Source of the DNA: Streptomyces odontomachi
GTDB lineage: Bacteria > Actinomycetota > Actinomycetes > Streptomycetales > Streptomycetaceae
Direction: 5' to 3'
Length of the DNA stretch: 64,000 bases
Assembly (NCBI RefSeq): GCF_024435355.1
Contig: NZ_JAMJWG010000013.1
Coordinates: 248,001-312,000, forward strand
The translations under genes were made by a program, and so were the position numbers. Positions 32,586 through 41,236 of the stretch are shown here, piece after piece. A model generated the notes under the pieces. It saw only the letters and a list, made by a program, of their open reading frames with translations. It was not told the origin of the DNA and did not search any database. Each line of letters opens with the position of its first letter. The first letter of the stretch is position 1.

Positions 32586-33713
32586 CGCGGCACCGCCGCG
32601 CGGCCGCAGGCGGTGCGAGGCGGGCAGGACGTCCGCCAGGGCGTCCAGGAAGTGGTCCGTGGTGGCGCGGTCGCGGACCGCGATGCGGAGCCAGTCCGGG
32701 GTGAGGCCGGGAAACGTGTCGCCGCGTCGCACCGCCACGCCCCGCTCCCGCAGCCGCACCCGTACCTCGTCCGCGCCCGGCAGCCGTACCAGGACGAACG
32801 GCGCTCGGGCCGGGCCCACCACGGTGAGGCGGCGGTCGGCAGGGGCCGTGGCGCCCAGCCGGGTGAGGCCCGTGACCAGGTGGTCCCGGTGCGCCGTGAG
32901 CGCCGTGGCGGCGCCCTCCGCCTCGGCCAGCGCGGTGGGCTCCATGCACGCCTCGGCGGCGGCCAGGGCGGGGGTGGAGACCGGCCACAGCGGCTGGGCG
33001 CGCGCCAGGTCCGCGATGGTCTCCGGGGCCGCGAGCACGTAACCGATGCGCAGCCCGGCGAGGCCCCAGGTCTTCGTCAGGCTGCGCAGGACCACGAGGC
33101 CGGGCAGGTCGGTGCGGCCCGCCAGGGACTCCGGCTCGCCCGGCACCGCGTCCATGAAGGCCTCGTCGACCACCAGTACCCGTCCCGGTCGGGCCAGCGC
33201 TGCCACCACACGGGCCGGGTGCAGGACGGACGTCGGGTTGGTCGGGTTGCCGACGACGACCAGGTCGGCGTCCTCCGGCACGGCGGAGGCGTCGAGCCGG
33301 AACCCGTCGGCCGCGTGCAACAGCGCGCGCCGCACCGTGTGCCCGGCGTCGCGCAGCGCCGCCTCCGGCTCGGTGAACTGCGGGTGCACCACGACCGGCG
33401 CGGTCACCTTCAGGGACCGTGCCAGCAGGACGAACGCCTCCGCGGCACCCGCGGTGAGCAGCACCCGGGCCGTCGGGACACCATGGCGTGCCGCGACCGC
33501 GGCCCGTGCGGCCCGCCCGTCCGGGTACGCGGCCAGCCCGTCCAGCGATGCGGCGATCCGCCGCCGCAGCCACGGCGGGGGAGTGCCGGTGCGCACGTTC
33601 ACGGCCAGATCCACGAGGCCGCCCCCGCGCACCTCCGCATCGCCGTGGTGCCGCAGGTCCTGCCACGGTGCGCCGCTCGCCTCGGTGCCTCCGCTGCCGT
33701 CGCGGGGAATCAC
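32583..33713 (-). CDS. cobC: CobC/Rv2231c-like PLP-dependent aminotransferase, cobalamin locus
   Basis: Class I/II aminotransferase of 376 residues resembling histidinol-phosphate transaminase and the threonine-phosphate decarboxylase (CobD/CobC) group that makes the aminopropanol arm of B12. LTAGAAEAFVLLAR, NPTNPTSVLHP, VVDEAFMD and the PLP lysine in SLTKTWGLAGLRIGY are visible. GTG 33713, with GAGGAGG four bases upstream, overlaps the cobE stop (GTGA). I assign it to cobalamin synthesis from neighbours and similarity to the mycobacterial Rv2231c type; the exact reaction is uncertain. Confidence 0.82.
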   Translation of the reverse strand: MIPRDGSGGTEASGAPWQDLRHHGDAEVRGGGLVDLAVNVRTGTPPPWLRRRIAASLDGLAAYPDGRAARAAVAARHGVPTARVLLTAGAAEAFVLLARSLKVTAPVVVHPQFTEPEAALRDAGHTVRRALLHAADGFRLDASAVPEDADLVVVGNPTNPTSVLHPARVVAALARPGRVLVVDEAFMDAVPGEPESLAGRTDLPGLVVLRSLTKTWGLAGLRIGYVLAAPETIADLARAQPLWPVSTPALAAAEACMEPTALAEAEGAATALTAHRDHLVTGLTRLGATAPADRRLTVVGPARAPFVLVRLPGADEVRVRLRERGVAVRRGDTFPGLTPDWLRIAVRDRATTDHFLDALADVLPASHRLRPRGGAA

Positions 33714-34189
33714 GGGTCCTCCTCGGGGATCGTCACGGGTCGGGTCCGCACGCCTCGCCGGGGGCCGCTGCCGGGTGGCGTGGGCTGGGGGCGGCAGGCG
33801 ATCGCGCAGGTGGCGCGTGGCGGACGGCACGCAGAGGGGCGCTTGGGCACGAGCAGCCGGCCGCCGCGTGCCAGGGCGGCAGCCTCCGCCACCGACGGGG
33901 TGCCCACCGCCGCCCGCGCCCGGGTCGACGGATGCGGCACCGGGACCCGGGCCAGCTCCGGGGCCGGGTACGCCACCAGCGGCACCCCGAGACGGGCCGC
34001 CGCCCCCCGCAGCCCCGGCTCGGCCGCCCGGGCGTCGAGGGTGGCCAACTCGGCGACCGCGTCCACCGGGAGCCCCGCCGTGCGCAGCGCGTCGAGGACG
34101 AGACCGAGGACCTCGGCTTCGGACACGCCCGCCCGGGCTCCGACGCCCACCACCAGGCGCCGTCGCACGGCGGCTGTGCAGCGTTGCAC
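33710..34189 (-). CDS. cobE: CobE/CbiG C-terminal-domain protein, cobalamin biosynthesis
   Basis: About 159 residues. The core VVGVGARAGVSEAEVLGLV, ELATLDARAAEPGL, YPAPELARV and GTPSVAEAAALARGG is the CobE/GbiG domain: a small protein accessory to corrin ring contraction with no defined catalysis of its own. The extra C-terminus contains a Cys motif ATCAIAC. Start uncertain: GTG 34189 or GTG 34168, neither with a clear ribosome-binding site. The stop overlaps the cobC GTG. It is divergent from the ZIP transporter, 66 bases away. Confidence 0.78.
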   Translation of the reverse strand: MQRCTAAVRRRLVVGVGARAGVSEAEVLGLVLDALRTAGLPVDAVAELATLDARAAEPGLRGAAARLGVPLVAYPAPELARVPVPHPSTRARAAVGTPSVAEAAALARGGRLLVPKRPSACRPPRATCAIACRPQPTPPGSGPRRGVRTRPVTIPEEDP

Positions 34190-34255
34190 GGCGCCGCAGC
34201 ACCGTTCGCCGACCCCGCGTGTGCACCGCCCGGGGGGATCGGATACCAAAGGACC

Positions 34256-34984
34256 ATGGTCGTGCTCGTGGCCCTGGGTGCCTTTCTGATGACGCTGGCC
34301 GGCGGCTGGACGGCCCAGTACGTCGCCGACCGGAGGCACTTGGTGCTCGGCTTCGCCGGCGGGCTGATGCTCGGGGTGGTCGGCTTCGATCTGCTTCCCG
34401 AGGCGCTGGACGGCGCGGGCGAGCACGTCCACGGCGTGCCGGCCGCGTTGCTGCTGTTCGTCGGCGGCTTCCTCGCCGCCCATGTCGTCGAGCGGCTGCT
34501 CGCCCTGCGGCAGGCCGAGCACGGGGCTCACCAGCCGGACCAGGTGCCCCAGGTCGGGCTCGGCGCCGCCGCGGCGATGGTCGGCCACAGCATCGCCGAC
34601 GGTGTCGCCATCGGTGCGTCCTTCCAGGTGAACGATGCCGTGGGGCTGACCGTGGCGCTCGCCGTGGTGATGCACGACTTCGCCGACGGCTTCAACACGT
34701 ACACGGTGACCCGCGCCTACGGCGGCGCCCGCCGCAGCGCGCTGGCGATGCTGTTCGCGGACGCGCTGGCGCCGGTGGTGGGCGCCGCTTCCACGGTGTT
34801 CGTCACCATTCCGGAGCAAGCCCTCGCCTGCTACCTGGGGTTCTTCGGCGGCGTGCTGCTCTACATCGCGGCGGCCGAGATCCTGCCGGAGGCCAGCCAC
34901 CGCCACCCGGCCCGCTCGACGCTGCTGTGCACCGCCGCCGGCGTGTGCCTGATGTGGCTGGTGGTCGGCGCCGCCGGGCACTGA
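34256..34984 (+). CDS. ZIP-family metal transporter
   Basis: 242-residue membrane protein with about eight helices (ZIP/GufA-like). Helix 4 carries VGHSIADGVAIGASF, which fits the HSxxDG metal site. The helix 5 site reads HDFADGFNTYTV rather than the usual HE(I/L)PEG, so the second metal ligand is Asp for Glu. ATG 34256 has AAGGA upstream. It is the only plus-strand gene within the cobalamin block, so it may supply a metal such as cobalt or zinc; this is inference. Confidence 0.85.
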   Translation: MVVLVALGAFLMTLAGGWTAQYVADRRHLVLGFAGGLMLGVVGFDLLPEALDGAGEHVHGVPAALLLFVGGFLAAHVVERLLALRQAEHGAHQPDQVPQVGLGAAAAMVGHSIADGVAIGASFQVNDAVGLTVALAVVMHDFADGFNTYTVTRAYGGARRSALAMLFADALAPVVGAASTVFVTIPEQALACYLGFFGGVLLYIAAAEILPEASHRHPARSTLLCTAAGVCLMWLVVGAAGH

Positions 34985-35055
34985 CCCGGCCAACACGCCT
35001 GACCCGGCCAACACGCCTGTCACGCCCGTCAGCCCTGTCACGCGCGTCAGGCCCG
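34982..35055. repeat. Short tandem repeats between ZIP and cobB genes
   Basis: TGACCCGGCCAACACGCC is repeated twice, followed by several (T/A)(G/T)TCACGC(C/G)CGTC-type units, filling the whole gap between the two convergent stops. Confidence 0.7.
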
Positions 35056-36603
35056 TCACGCCCGTGCCGTCCGGGCGCACCGCTGTGTGAAGCGCTGGAC
35101 GACGTCGGGGCGCGCCGCCCAGTGGGTGTGCAGATAGCTGGCGTGCACGCCGCCCTGGACGAAGCCCTCGACGCGCCGCTCGGGCCCGGTGATGCCCCAC
35201 GCCGGGGCGGCTCCGGCGCCCGGGTCGAGCGCCGTGCGGTGGAACTCGTGCCCGCGCATCCGGGTGCCCACGGCCGCCAGCACCCCGTCGCTCACCGCGA
35301 CGGCCTCCCGGTACCCGAGCGTCAGCCGCTCCGTCATCCGGGCCTCGGCGTCGAGCACCCCGCACATCGGCGCACCGTCCAGTGACCGCGCGAGATACAG
35401 CAGCCCGGCGCACTCGGCCGCCACCGGCGCACCCGAGCGGGCCAGGGCGGCGACCGCCGTGCGCAGAGCGGTGTTGGCCGACAGCTCCGGCGCGTACACC
35501 TCCGGGAACCCACCGCCGATCACCAGCCCGCCGGTGCCCTCCGGAAGCCGCTCGTCGCGCAGCGGATCGACGTGCACCACCTGCGCACCGGCCGCCGTCA
35601 GCAACTCGATGTGCTCGGCGTACGAGAAGGTGAACGCGGGACCGCCGGCCACCGCGACCACGGGCCGGGCGGCGGGCCCGGTCCCGCCGCCCGGACCAGG
35701 CACCACCGCCGTGGACCCGTGCGCCGCCCGTGCTCCGTCCACCCGTACCGTCCGCCGTCCGTCCGCGACCTCCGGCGGCACCCCACCGGAGCTGTCCGTG
35801 CTGGCCGGCCCGGATCTGCCCGTGCTGTCCGTGCTGTCCGGCGGCGCGCCGGGCTGCCGCGCGCCCGCCAGGGCACCGGCCGCATCCCAGGCGCTGCCGG
35901 GCACCGGCCCCGCACCCCGGGCCAGCGCCAGCAGCGCCTCCAGGTCGCATCCCGCGCGCACCTGCTCGGCCATGGCCCGTACGGCGTCCAGTGCCGCCGT
36001 GCGCCGCTCGGCGACCGGCACCAGACCCAGGTGCCGCGACGGGGTCCTGACCTGCTCGGAGCGGTGCAACGCGCCCAGCACCGGCACGCCCGACGCCTCC
36101 AAGGCGTCCCGCAGCAGCATCTCGTGCCGCTGCGAGCCGACCTTGTTCAGGACCACGCCACCGATCCGCACGCCGGGCTCCCAGGTGGCGAACCCGTGCA
36201 CCAGCGCGGCCACCGAACGGGACTGCGCCGAGGCGTCCACGACCAGTACCACCGGCGCCCGTAGCAGGGTCGCGACCTGCGCCGTCGAGGCCAGCTCGGC
36301 GCGACCCGAGGCGCCGTCGTACAGCCCCATCACGCCTTCCACGACGGCGAGGTCGCAGCCGGCAGCGCCATGCGCGAACAGCGGCGCGATCAGGTCGGGG
36401 CCGCACAGGAACGCGTCCAGGTTCCGGCCCGGACGCCCGGTCGCCAGCGCGTGGTAGCCGGGGTCGATGTAGTCGGGACCGACCTTGTGCGGGGAGACCG
36501 CCAGGCCCCGCTCGGCGAACGCCGCCATCAGCCCCGTGGCGACGGTGGTCTTGCCGCTGCCGGAGGCGGGGGCGGCGATCACCAGCCGCGGCACCCCGGT
36601 CAC
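35056..36603 (-). CDS. cobB: Cobyrinate/hydrogenobyrinate a,c-diamide synthase
   Basis: ATP- and glutamine-dependent amidase of 515 residues acting on the a and c carboxylates of the corrin ring. N-terminal P-loop APASGSGKTTVATG, DEPDYID-type segment KVGPDYIDPGYH, and C-terminal class I glutamine amidotransferase domain with Cys in VAAECAGLLYLAR and GGGFPEVYAPEL. Residues about 240-300 are an Ala/Gly/Pro/Ser/Thr-rich linker longer than in most homologues. GTG 36603 has AAGGAGGG six bases upstream. Lies 79 bases after cobO. Confidence 0.93.
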   Translation of the reverse strand: MTGVPRLVIAAPASGSGKTTVATGLMAAFAERGLAVSPHKVGPDYIDPGYHALATGRPGRNLDAFLCGPDLIAPLFAHGAAGCDLAVVEGVMGLYDGASGRAELASTAQVATLLRAPVVLVVDASAQSRSVAALVHGFATWEPGVRIGGVVLNKVGSQRHEMLLRDALEASGVPVLGALHRSEQVRTPSRHLGLVPVAERRTAALDAVRAMAEQVRAGCDLEALLALARGAGPVPGSAWDAAGALAGARQPGAPPDSTDSTGRSGPASTDSSGGVPPEVADGRRTVRVDGARAAHGSTAVVPGPGGGTGPAARPVVAVAGGPAFTFSYAEHIELLTAAGAQVVHVDPLRDERLPEGTGGLVIGGGFPEVYAPELSANTALRTAVAALARSGAPVAAECAGLLYLARSLDGAPMCGVLDAEARMTERLTLGYREAVAVSDGVLAAVGTRMRGHEFHRTALDPGAGAAPAWGITGPERRVEGFVQGGVHASYLHTHWAARPDVVQRFTQRCARTARA

Positions 36604-36682
36604 CGCGCGCCCTCCTTCGCCGGCCCGGGCGGCCGCCTTGCGGCCGTGCTCCGGGCGGTGCGCGCGACGGCGCCGTGGCCGC

Positions 36683-37300
36683 TCACCACTCGATGCCCTT
36701 CTGGCCCTTCTGGCCGGCGTCCATCGGGTGCTTGACCTTCGTCATGTCGGTCACGAGGTCGGCGCAGTCCAGCAACGCCTGCGGGGCGTTGCGGCCGGTG
36801 ATGACCACGTGCTGGGTGCCGGGGCGGTCACGGAGCACGGCGACCACCTCGTCGGTGTCGATCCAGCCCCAGTGCAGCGGGTAGGCGAACTCGTCGAGCA
36901 CGTACAGCCGGTACGTCTCGGCGGCGAGGTCGCGCTTGACCTGCTCCCAGCCCTCGCGGGCCTTCCACTCGTTGGTCTGCTGGGCACTCGCACCGTCGTC
37001 GCCGGCGCGCTGGATCCACGACCAGCCCTCGCCCATCTTGTGCCAGGCCACCGTGCCGCCCTCCCCGGATGCGCCCAGCACCTTGAGTGCGTTCTCCTCG
37101 CCGACCCGCCACTTGGCCGACTTGACGAACTGGAACACCCCGATCGGCCACCCCTGGGTCCAGGCCCGCAGGGCAAGGCCGAACGCGGCGGTCGACTTGC
37201 CCTTGCCGGTGCCGGTGTGGACCAGCACCAGGGGGCGGTTGCGGCGCTGGCGGGTGGTGAGGCCGTCGTCGGGGACGACGGAAGGCTGTCCCTGGGGCAT
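36683..37300 (-). CDS. cobO: Cob(I)yrinic acid a,c-diamide adenosyltransferase
   Basis: Adds the 5'-deoxyadenosyl ligand to Co(I) corrinoids, 205 residues. P-loop HTGTGKGKSTAAFG, then QFVKSAKWRVGEENAL and the VLDEFAYPLHWGWID block are the CobA/CobO hallmarks. The ATG overlaps the stop of the chelatase gene by one base (TAATG), so the two are translationally coupled. Confidence 0.95.
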   Translation of the reverse strand: MPQGQPSVVPDDGLTTRQRRNRPLVLVHTGTGKGKSTAAFGLALRAWTQGWPIGVFQFVKSAKWRVGEENALKVLGASGEGGTVAWHKMGEGWSWIQRAGDDGASAQQTNEWKAREGWEQVKRDLAAETYRLYVLDEFAYPLHWGWIDTDEVVAVLRDRPGTQHVVITGRNAPQALLDCADLVTDMTKVKHPMDAGQKGQKGIEW

Positions 37301-39531
37301 TACGCGGCCCTCCTGTCGGATCGGTTCATGGTCCGGAAGCGGGCTCCGCCGGGGCCCGCGGTGTCACTGCCGCCGACCGTCCGCGCGCCGCGCGCTCCCG
37401 GCGCCCCGGCGCTGCGGACGTCCCTGACGAGCCCGCTGAGCGCCTCGGCGCGCAGCTCGCCCAACGTGACCGTGGCGCCGCCGAGTTGCCCGGCGAGCCG
37501 GCCGGCGAGCCCCAGCCGTACCGGGCCCGACTCGCAGTCCACCACCACCGACGCCGTGCCGTCGCCGGCGAACAGCCCGGCCGCCCGGCCCGCGCGCCCG
37601 AGCGGGTCCGCGCCGCCGGTGGCCCGGCCGTCCGTGACGACCACCAGCAGCGGCCGGCGCGCCGGGTCCCGCAGCCGCTCCACCCGCAGCACCTCGTGGG
37701 CGCGCAGCAATCCGGCCGCCAGCGGGGTGCGGCCGCCGGTCGGCAGCGACGTGAGCCGTGCCGCGGCCGTGTCCACGGACGACGTCGGCGGCAGCGCCAC
37801 CGCGGCGGCCGTGCCGCGGAACGTCACCAGGCCGACCTTGTCGCGCCGCTGGTAGGCGTCCAGCAGCAGGGACAGCACCGCGCCCTTCACCGCGCTCATA
37901 CGCCGCCGCGCCGCCATCGATCCTGAGGCGTCGACGACGAACAGCACCAGATTGCCCTCGCGCCCCTCACGCACCGCCTGCCGCAGATCGTCACGGCGGA
38001 CCAGCAGACCGGTGCCGGTGCGCCCGCGGGCCCGCTGGTGCGGTGCCGCCGCCCGCACGGTGGCGGCCAGGTGCAGGGCCGTCAGGGCACCACGCGGGCG
38101 GCGTGCGCCCGTCGTGCGACCCTGCTCGGTGCGCGCACGCGACCGCCGCCCGGCCGCGCCCTCGCCGATCCCCGGCACGGTGAGCAGCTTCGTGCGGAAC
38201 GGCTGCGCGGCCTGCACCGGCGGCTGGTCCGCCCCGTCCGTCCCGGGCGGCGGGCCCTGCGCGGGGACGGCGGGGGCGTCACCGGCCCCGGCGGGTTCGG
38301 GCGGCGGCCCGGTGGTGTCAGGACCGGCGGGCGGCGCGGCACCGTCCGGGGGCGACGTGCCCGGGCCGGGAGGGGCGGCGCCCCCGCCAGGGCCGTCGGG
38401 GTCGTCATCGGGACCCTCGGGGCCGTCGGGGTGGTCGCCAGCCGTGTCCCGGCCGTCCTCGGACGTGCCGTCCTGACCGTCACCGCCACTGCCACCCGGC
38501 GGATCCTGTGGGGGGTCGTCCGGGCCGAACTCGTCCAGGACCTCGTCGAGCCGGTCCTCGTCGAGTCCGGGCGCGTCGAAGGGGTTACGACGGCGCCGGT
38601 GCGGCAGCGCCAGCAGCGCGGCCTGCCGGACGTCCTCCCGGAGCACTTCAGTACGGCCCGCCCAGGCGGCCAGGGCGGTCGCGGTGCGGGCCATCACGAT
38701 GTCCGCGCGCATCCCGTCCACCTCGAACGCCGCGCAGGTCGCCGCGATCTGCCGCAGCACCCCGTCGCCGAGGCGAACCTCGGGCAGCAGCCGTCGCGCG
38801 GCCATGATCCGGGCGCGCAGCGCGGCCTCCTCGTCGGCCCAACGGGCGGCGAACGCCCCGGCGTCCGCGTCGAAGGCGAGCCGGCGCCGCACCACCTCGG
38901 CCCGCTCGTCGGGTTCCCGGGACGCGGCGACCTCCACCGTCAGGCCGAACCGGTCCAGCAGCTGCGGACGCAGCTCGCCCTCCTCCGGGTTCATGGTGCC
39001 GACCAGCAGGAAACGCGCCGCGTGCCGTACCGAGACACCCTCACGCTCCACGTACGAGGAACCCATCGCGGCGGCGTCCAGCAGGACGTCGACCAGGTGG
39101 TCGTGGAGGAGGTTGACCTCGTCGACGTAGAGGATCCCGCGGTGTGCGGCGGCCAGCAGGCCCGGCTCGAAGGCCTTCACGCCCTCCGTCAGGGCCTGTT
39201 CGATGTCCAGCGAGCCGACCACCCGGTCCTCGGCGGCGCCGACCGGCAACTCCACCATCGGCGTGGGCCGCTCGACGCCCGGGCCGCCCTCGTGCGGGCC
39301 GTCCGGGCAGCCCGGGTCCGGGGCGGCGGGATCGCAGCCGAACCGGCAGCCGGCGACCACCCGCACCCCCGGCAGCACCGCCGCCAGGGCGCGCACCGCC
39401 GTGGACTTCGCCGTGCCCTTCTCGCCGCGCACCAACACGCCGCCGATCTGCGGCGACACCGCGTTCACCAGCAGCGCGAGCCGCAGGTCCGCCATGCCGA
39501 CGATCGCGGTGAGCGGATAGGGGGCGTTCAC
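37300..39531 (-). CDS. Fused ChlI-ChlD-type AAA+/VWA chelatase subunit (cobaltochelatase partner)
   Basis: 743 residues. Residues 1-330 form a BchI/ChlI-like AAA+ ATPase (Walker A GEKGTAKST, ILYVDEVNLLHDH, GTMNPEEGELRPQLLDRFG). Next comes an acidic, Gly/Pro/Asp-rich linker (about 340-470), and then a VWA domain with the metal-ion site VDASGSMAARR. Such ChlID fusions energise metal insertion by the large subunit CobN in actinobacterial cobalamin synthesis. CobN is not present between this gene and cobQ or elsewhere in the window, which is notable. GTG 39531; GGAGTG upstream. Confidence 0.9.
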   Translation of the reverse strand: MNAPYPLTAIVGMADLRLALLVNAVSPQIGGVLVRGEKGTAKSTAVRALAAVLPGVRVVAGCRFGCDPAAPDPGCPDGPHEGGPGVERPTPMVELPVGAAEDRVVGSLDIEQALTEGVKAFEPGLLAAAHRGILYVDEVNLLHDHLVDVLLDAAAMGSSYVEREGVSVRHAARFLLVGTMNPEEGELRPQLLDRFGLTVEVAASREPDERAEVVRRRLAFDADAGAFAARWADEEAALRARIMAARRLLPEVRLGDGVLRQIAATCAAFEVDGMRADIVMARTATALAAWAGRTEVLREDVRQAALLALPHRRRRNPFDAPGLDEDRLDEVLDEFGPDDPPQDPPGGSGGDGQDGTSEDGRDTAGDHPDGPEGPDDDPDGPGGGAAPPGPGTSPPDGAAPPAGPDTTGPPPEPAGAGDAPAVPAQGPPPGTDGADQPPVQAAQPFRTKLLTVPGIGEGAAGRRSRARTEQGRTTGARRPRGALTALHLAATVRAAAPHQRARGRTGTGLLVRRDDLRQAVREGREGNLVLFVVDASGSMAARRRMSAVKGAVLSLLLDAYQRRDKVGLVTFRGTAAAVALPPTSSVDTAAARLTSLPTGGRTPLAAGLLRAHEVLRVERLRDPARRPLLVVVTDGRATGGADPLGRAGRAAGLFAGDGTASVVVDCESGPVRLGLAGRLAGQLGGATVTLGELRAEALSGLVRDVRSAGAPGARGARTVGGSDTAGPGGARFRTMNRSDRRAA

Positions 39532-39655
39532 GGGGGATCACTCCATTCGGTGGTGAGGTCCGGCTTGCGGCTTGCGGGGTGTGGGTGGCTGGGGCGCGTG
39601 CGCAGCCTGCCGGCGCGGGTGGGCGTGCGCCGGAGTGCGCGTGACGGGACGCCCC

Positions 39656-41236
39656 TCACGGCACCCCGGGTGGCACGAACGGCAGCCCCGGTGGCGGTCC
39701 CGACTCGATGAGCCGCCACAGCGCGTCCGTGTCCGCGTGCTCCTCGATCAGGTCGCCGAGCAGGTCGAGCTGCTCCTCCCGCAGTGCGGCGAACGAGGTG
39801 TCGGGGGCCGGTACGAATCGCCGTCCCGCAGCGGCCGCGACGGCCCGCAGGAAGGCCCGCCGAAAGCCGTCCGACTCCAGGGAGCCGTGCCAGTGGGTGC
39901 CCCACACGGCACCCACCCGGCAACCGTCCAGGAACGGCTCGCCGCCCTGCACATCGGCCACCCCGTGATGGATCTCGTACCCGTCCACCGGTGCGCCGAG
40001 CGCCTGCCCGGACGGCCGGGCCAGGGTCTTCTCGGGCGCGAAGCGCACCCGGACGGGCAGCAGACCAAGGCCCTCCACGGTGCCCGCGCGGGACTCCACC
40101 CGGTCCTCGATCTGCTCGCCCAGCACCTGGAAGCCGCCGCAGATGCCCAGCACCGGCCGGCCCTCGGCGGCCCGCCGGGCGAGCTCGGCGGCGAGACCGC
40201 GCTCGCGCAGCCAGTGCAGTGCGCCGACGGTGCCGCGGGTGCCCGGCACGATCACCAGGTCCGCGTCGGCGAGCTCCGCGGCCCGGTCCACGAAGCGGAC
40301 CACGACCCCGGGTTCGGCCGCCAGCGCGTCCACATCGGTGAAGTTGGACATCAACGGCACCGCGCACACCGCCACCCGCAGCACGTCCGCACCGACCGGC
40401 GAGTCCACCGGCGACTCGCGGACCGCACCCCGGAGCGACACCCTCAGCCCGTCCTCCTCGTCGATGCCGAGGCCGTGCCGGAACGGCAGCACCCCGTACG
40501 TGGGCCGGCCGGTGAGGTCGCGCAGGGTCCGCAGGCCGGGGTCAAGGAGGGTCACGTCACCGCGGAACTTGTTGATCAGGAATCCGGCCACCAGCTCCTG
40601 GTCGGCCTTGCTCAGCAGGGCGAGCGTGCCGAAGAAGGAGGCGAAGACGCCGCCGCGGTCGATGTCGCCCAGCACCAGCACGGGCAGCCGGGCGGCTCGC
40701 GCCAGGCCCATGTTCACGATGTCGGCACGGCGCAGATTGATCTCGGTCGGCGACCCGGCGCCCTCGCAGACCACCACGTCATGGTCGTCCCGCAGCTGTT
40801 GCAGGCAGTCCAGGACGGTGGGCAGCAGCAGCTCCCGGCGCCCGCCCCGGAGCATCGGACCGGGCCCGGCCGGCGCGCCCTCGGACGCCGCCGGCCCCGT
40901 CTCCGTCCCCGCAGGGCTCCCGAAGAATCCGCGGGCGCTCAACTCACCCACCGGCCGGCCCATCAGGACCACCTGGCTGCGCTGGTCGCCGCCGGGCTTG
41001 AGCAGGACCGGGTTCATCAACGCGGTGGGTTCGACGCGGGCCGCCTGCGCCTGCATCGCCTGCGCCCGGCCGATCTCGGCGCCCTCCCGGGTGACGAACG
41101 AGTTCAGCGACATGTTCTGCGCCTTGAACGGCGCCACCTTCACCCCGCGCCGTACCAGCCACCGGCAGATCCCGGCGACCACCACGCTCTTCCCGGCGTC
41201 CGACGCGGTCCCGGCCACCAGCAGCCCGCCGCTCAT
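39656..41236 (-). CDS. cobQ: Cobyric acid synthase
   Basis: Glutamine-dependent amidation of the b, d, e and g carboxylates of adenosyl-cobyrinate a,c-diamide, 526 residues. N-terminal dethiobiotin-synthetase-like domain (VAGTASDAGKSVVVAG, PFKAQNMSLNSFVT) and C-terminal glutaminase with Cys in ILGICGGFQVLG and His in GTHWHGSLESD. The ATG at 41236 overlaps the cobD stop (ATGA). A Gly/Pro/Ala/Glu-rich insert lies at about residues 110-130. The longer upstream reading is a shadow across cobD. Confidence 0.95.
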   Translation of the reverse strand: MSGGLLVAGTASDAGKSVVVAGICRWLVRRGVKVAPFKAQNMSLNSFVTREGAEIGRAQAMQAQAARVEPTALMNPVLLKPGGDQRSQVVLMGRPVGELSARGFFGSPAGTETGPAASEGAPAGPGPMLRGGRRELLLPTVLDCLQQLRDDHDVVVCEGAGSPTEINLRRADIVNMGLARAARLPVLVLGDIDRGGVFASFFGTLALLSKADQELVAGFLINKFRGDVTLLDPGLRTLRDLTGRPTYGVLPFRHGLGIDEEDGLRVSLRGAVRESPVDSPVGADVLRVAVCAVPLMSNFTDVDALAAEPGVVVRFVDRAAELADADLVIVPGTRGTVGALHWLRERGLAAELARRAAEGRPVLGICGGFQVLGEQIEDRVESRAGTVEGLGLLPVRVRFAPEKTLARPSGQALGAPVDGYEIHHGVADVQGGEPFLDGCRVGAVWGTHWHGSLESDGFRRAFLRAVAAAAGRRFVPAPDTSFAALREEQLDLLGDLIEEHADTDALWRLIESGPPPGLPFVPPGVP

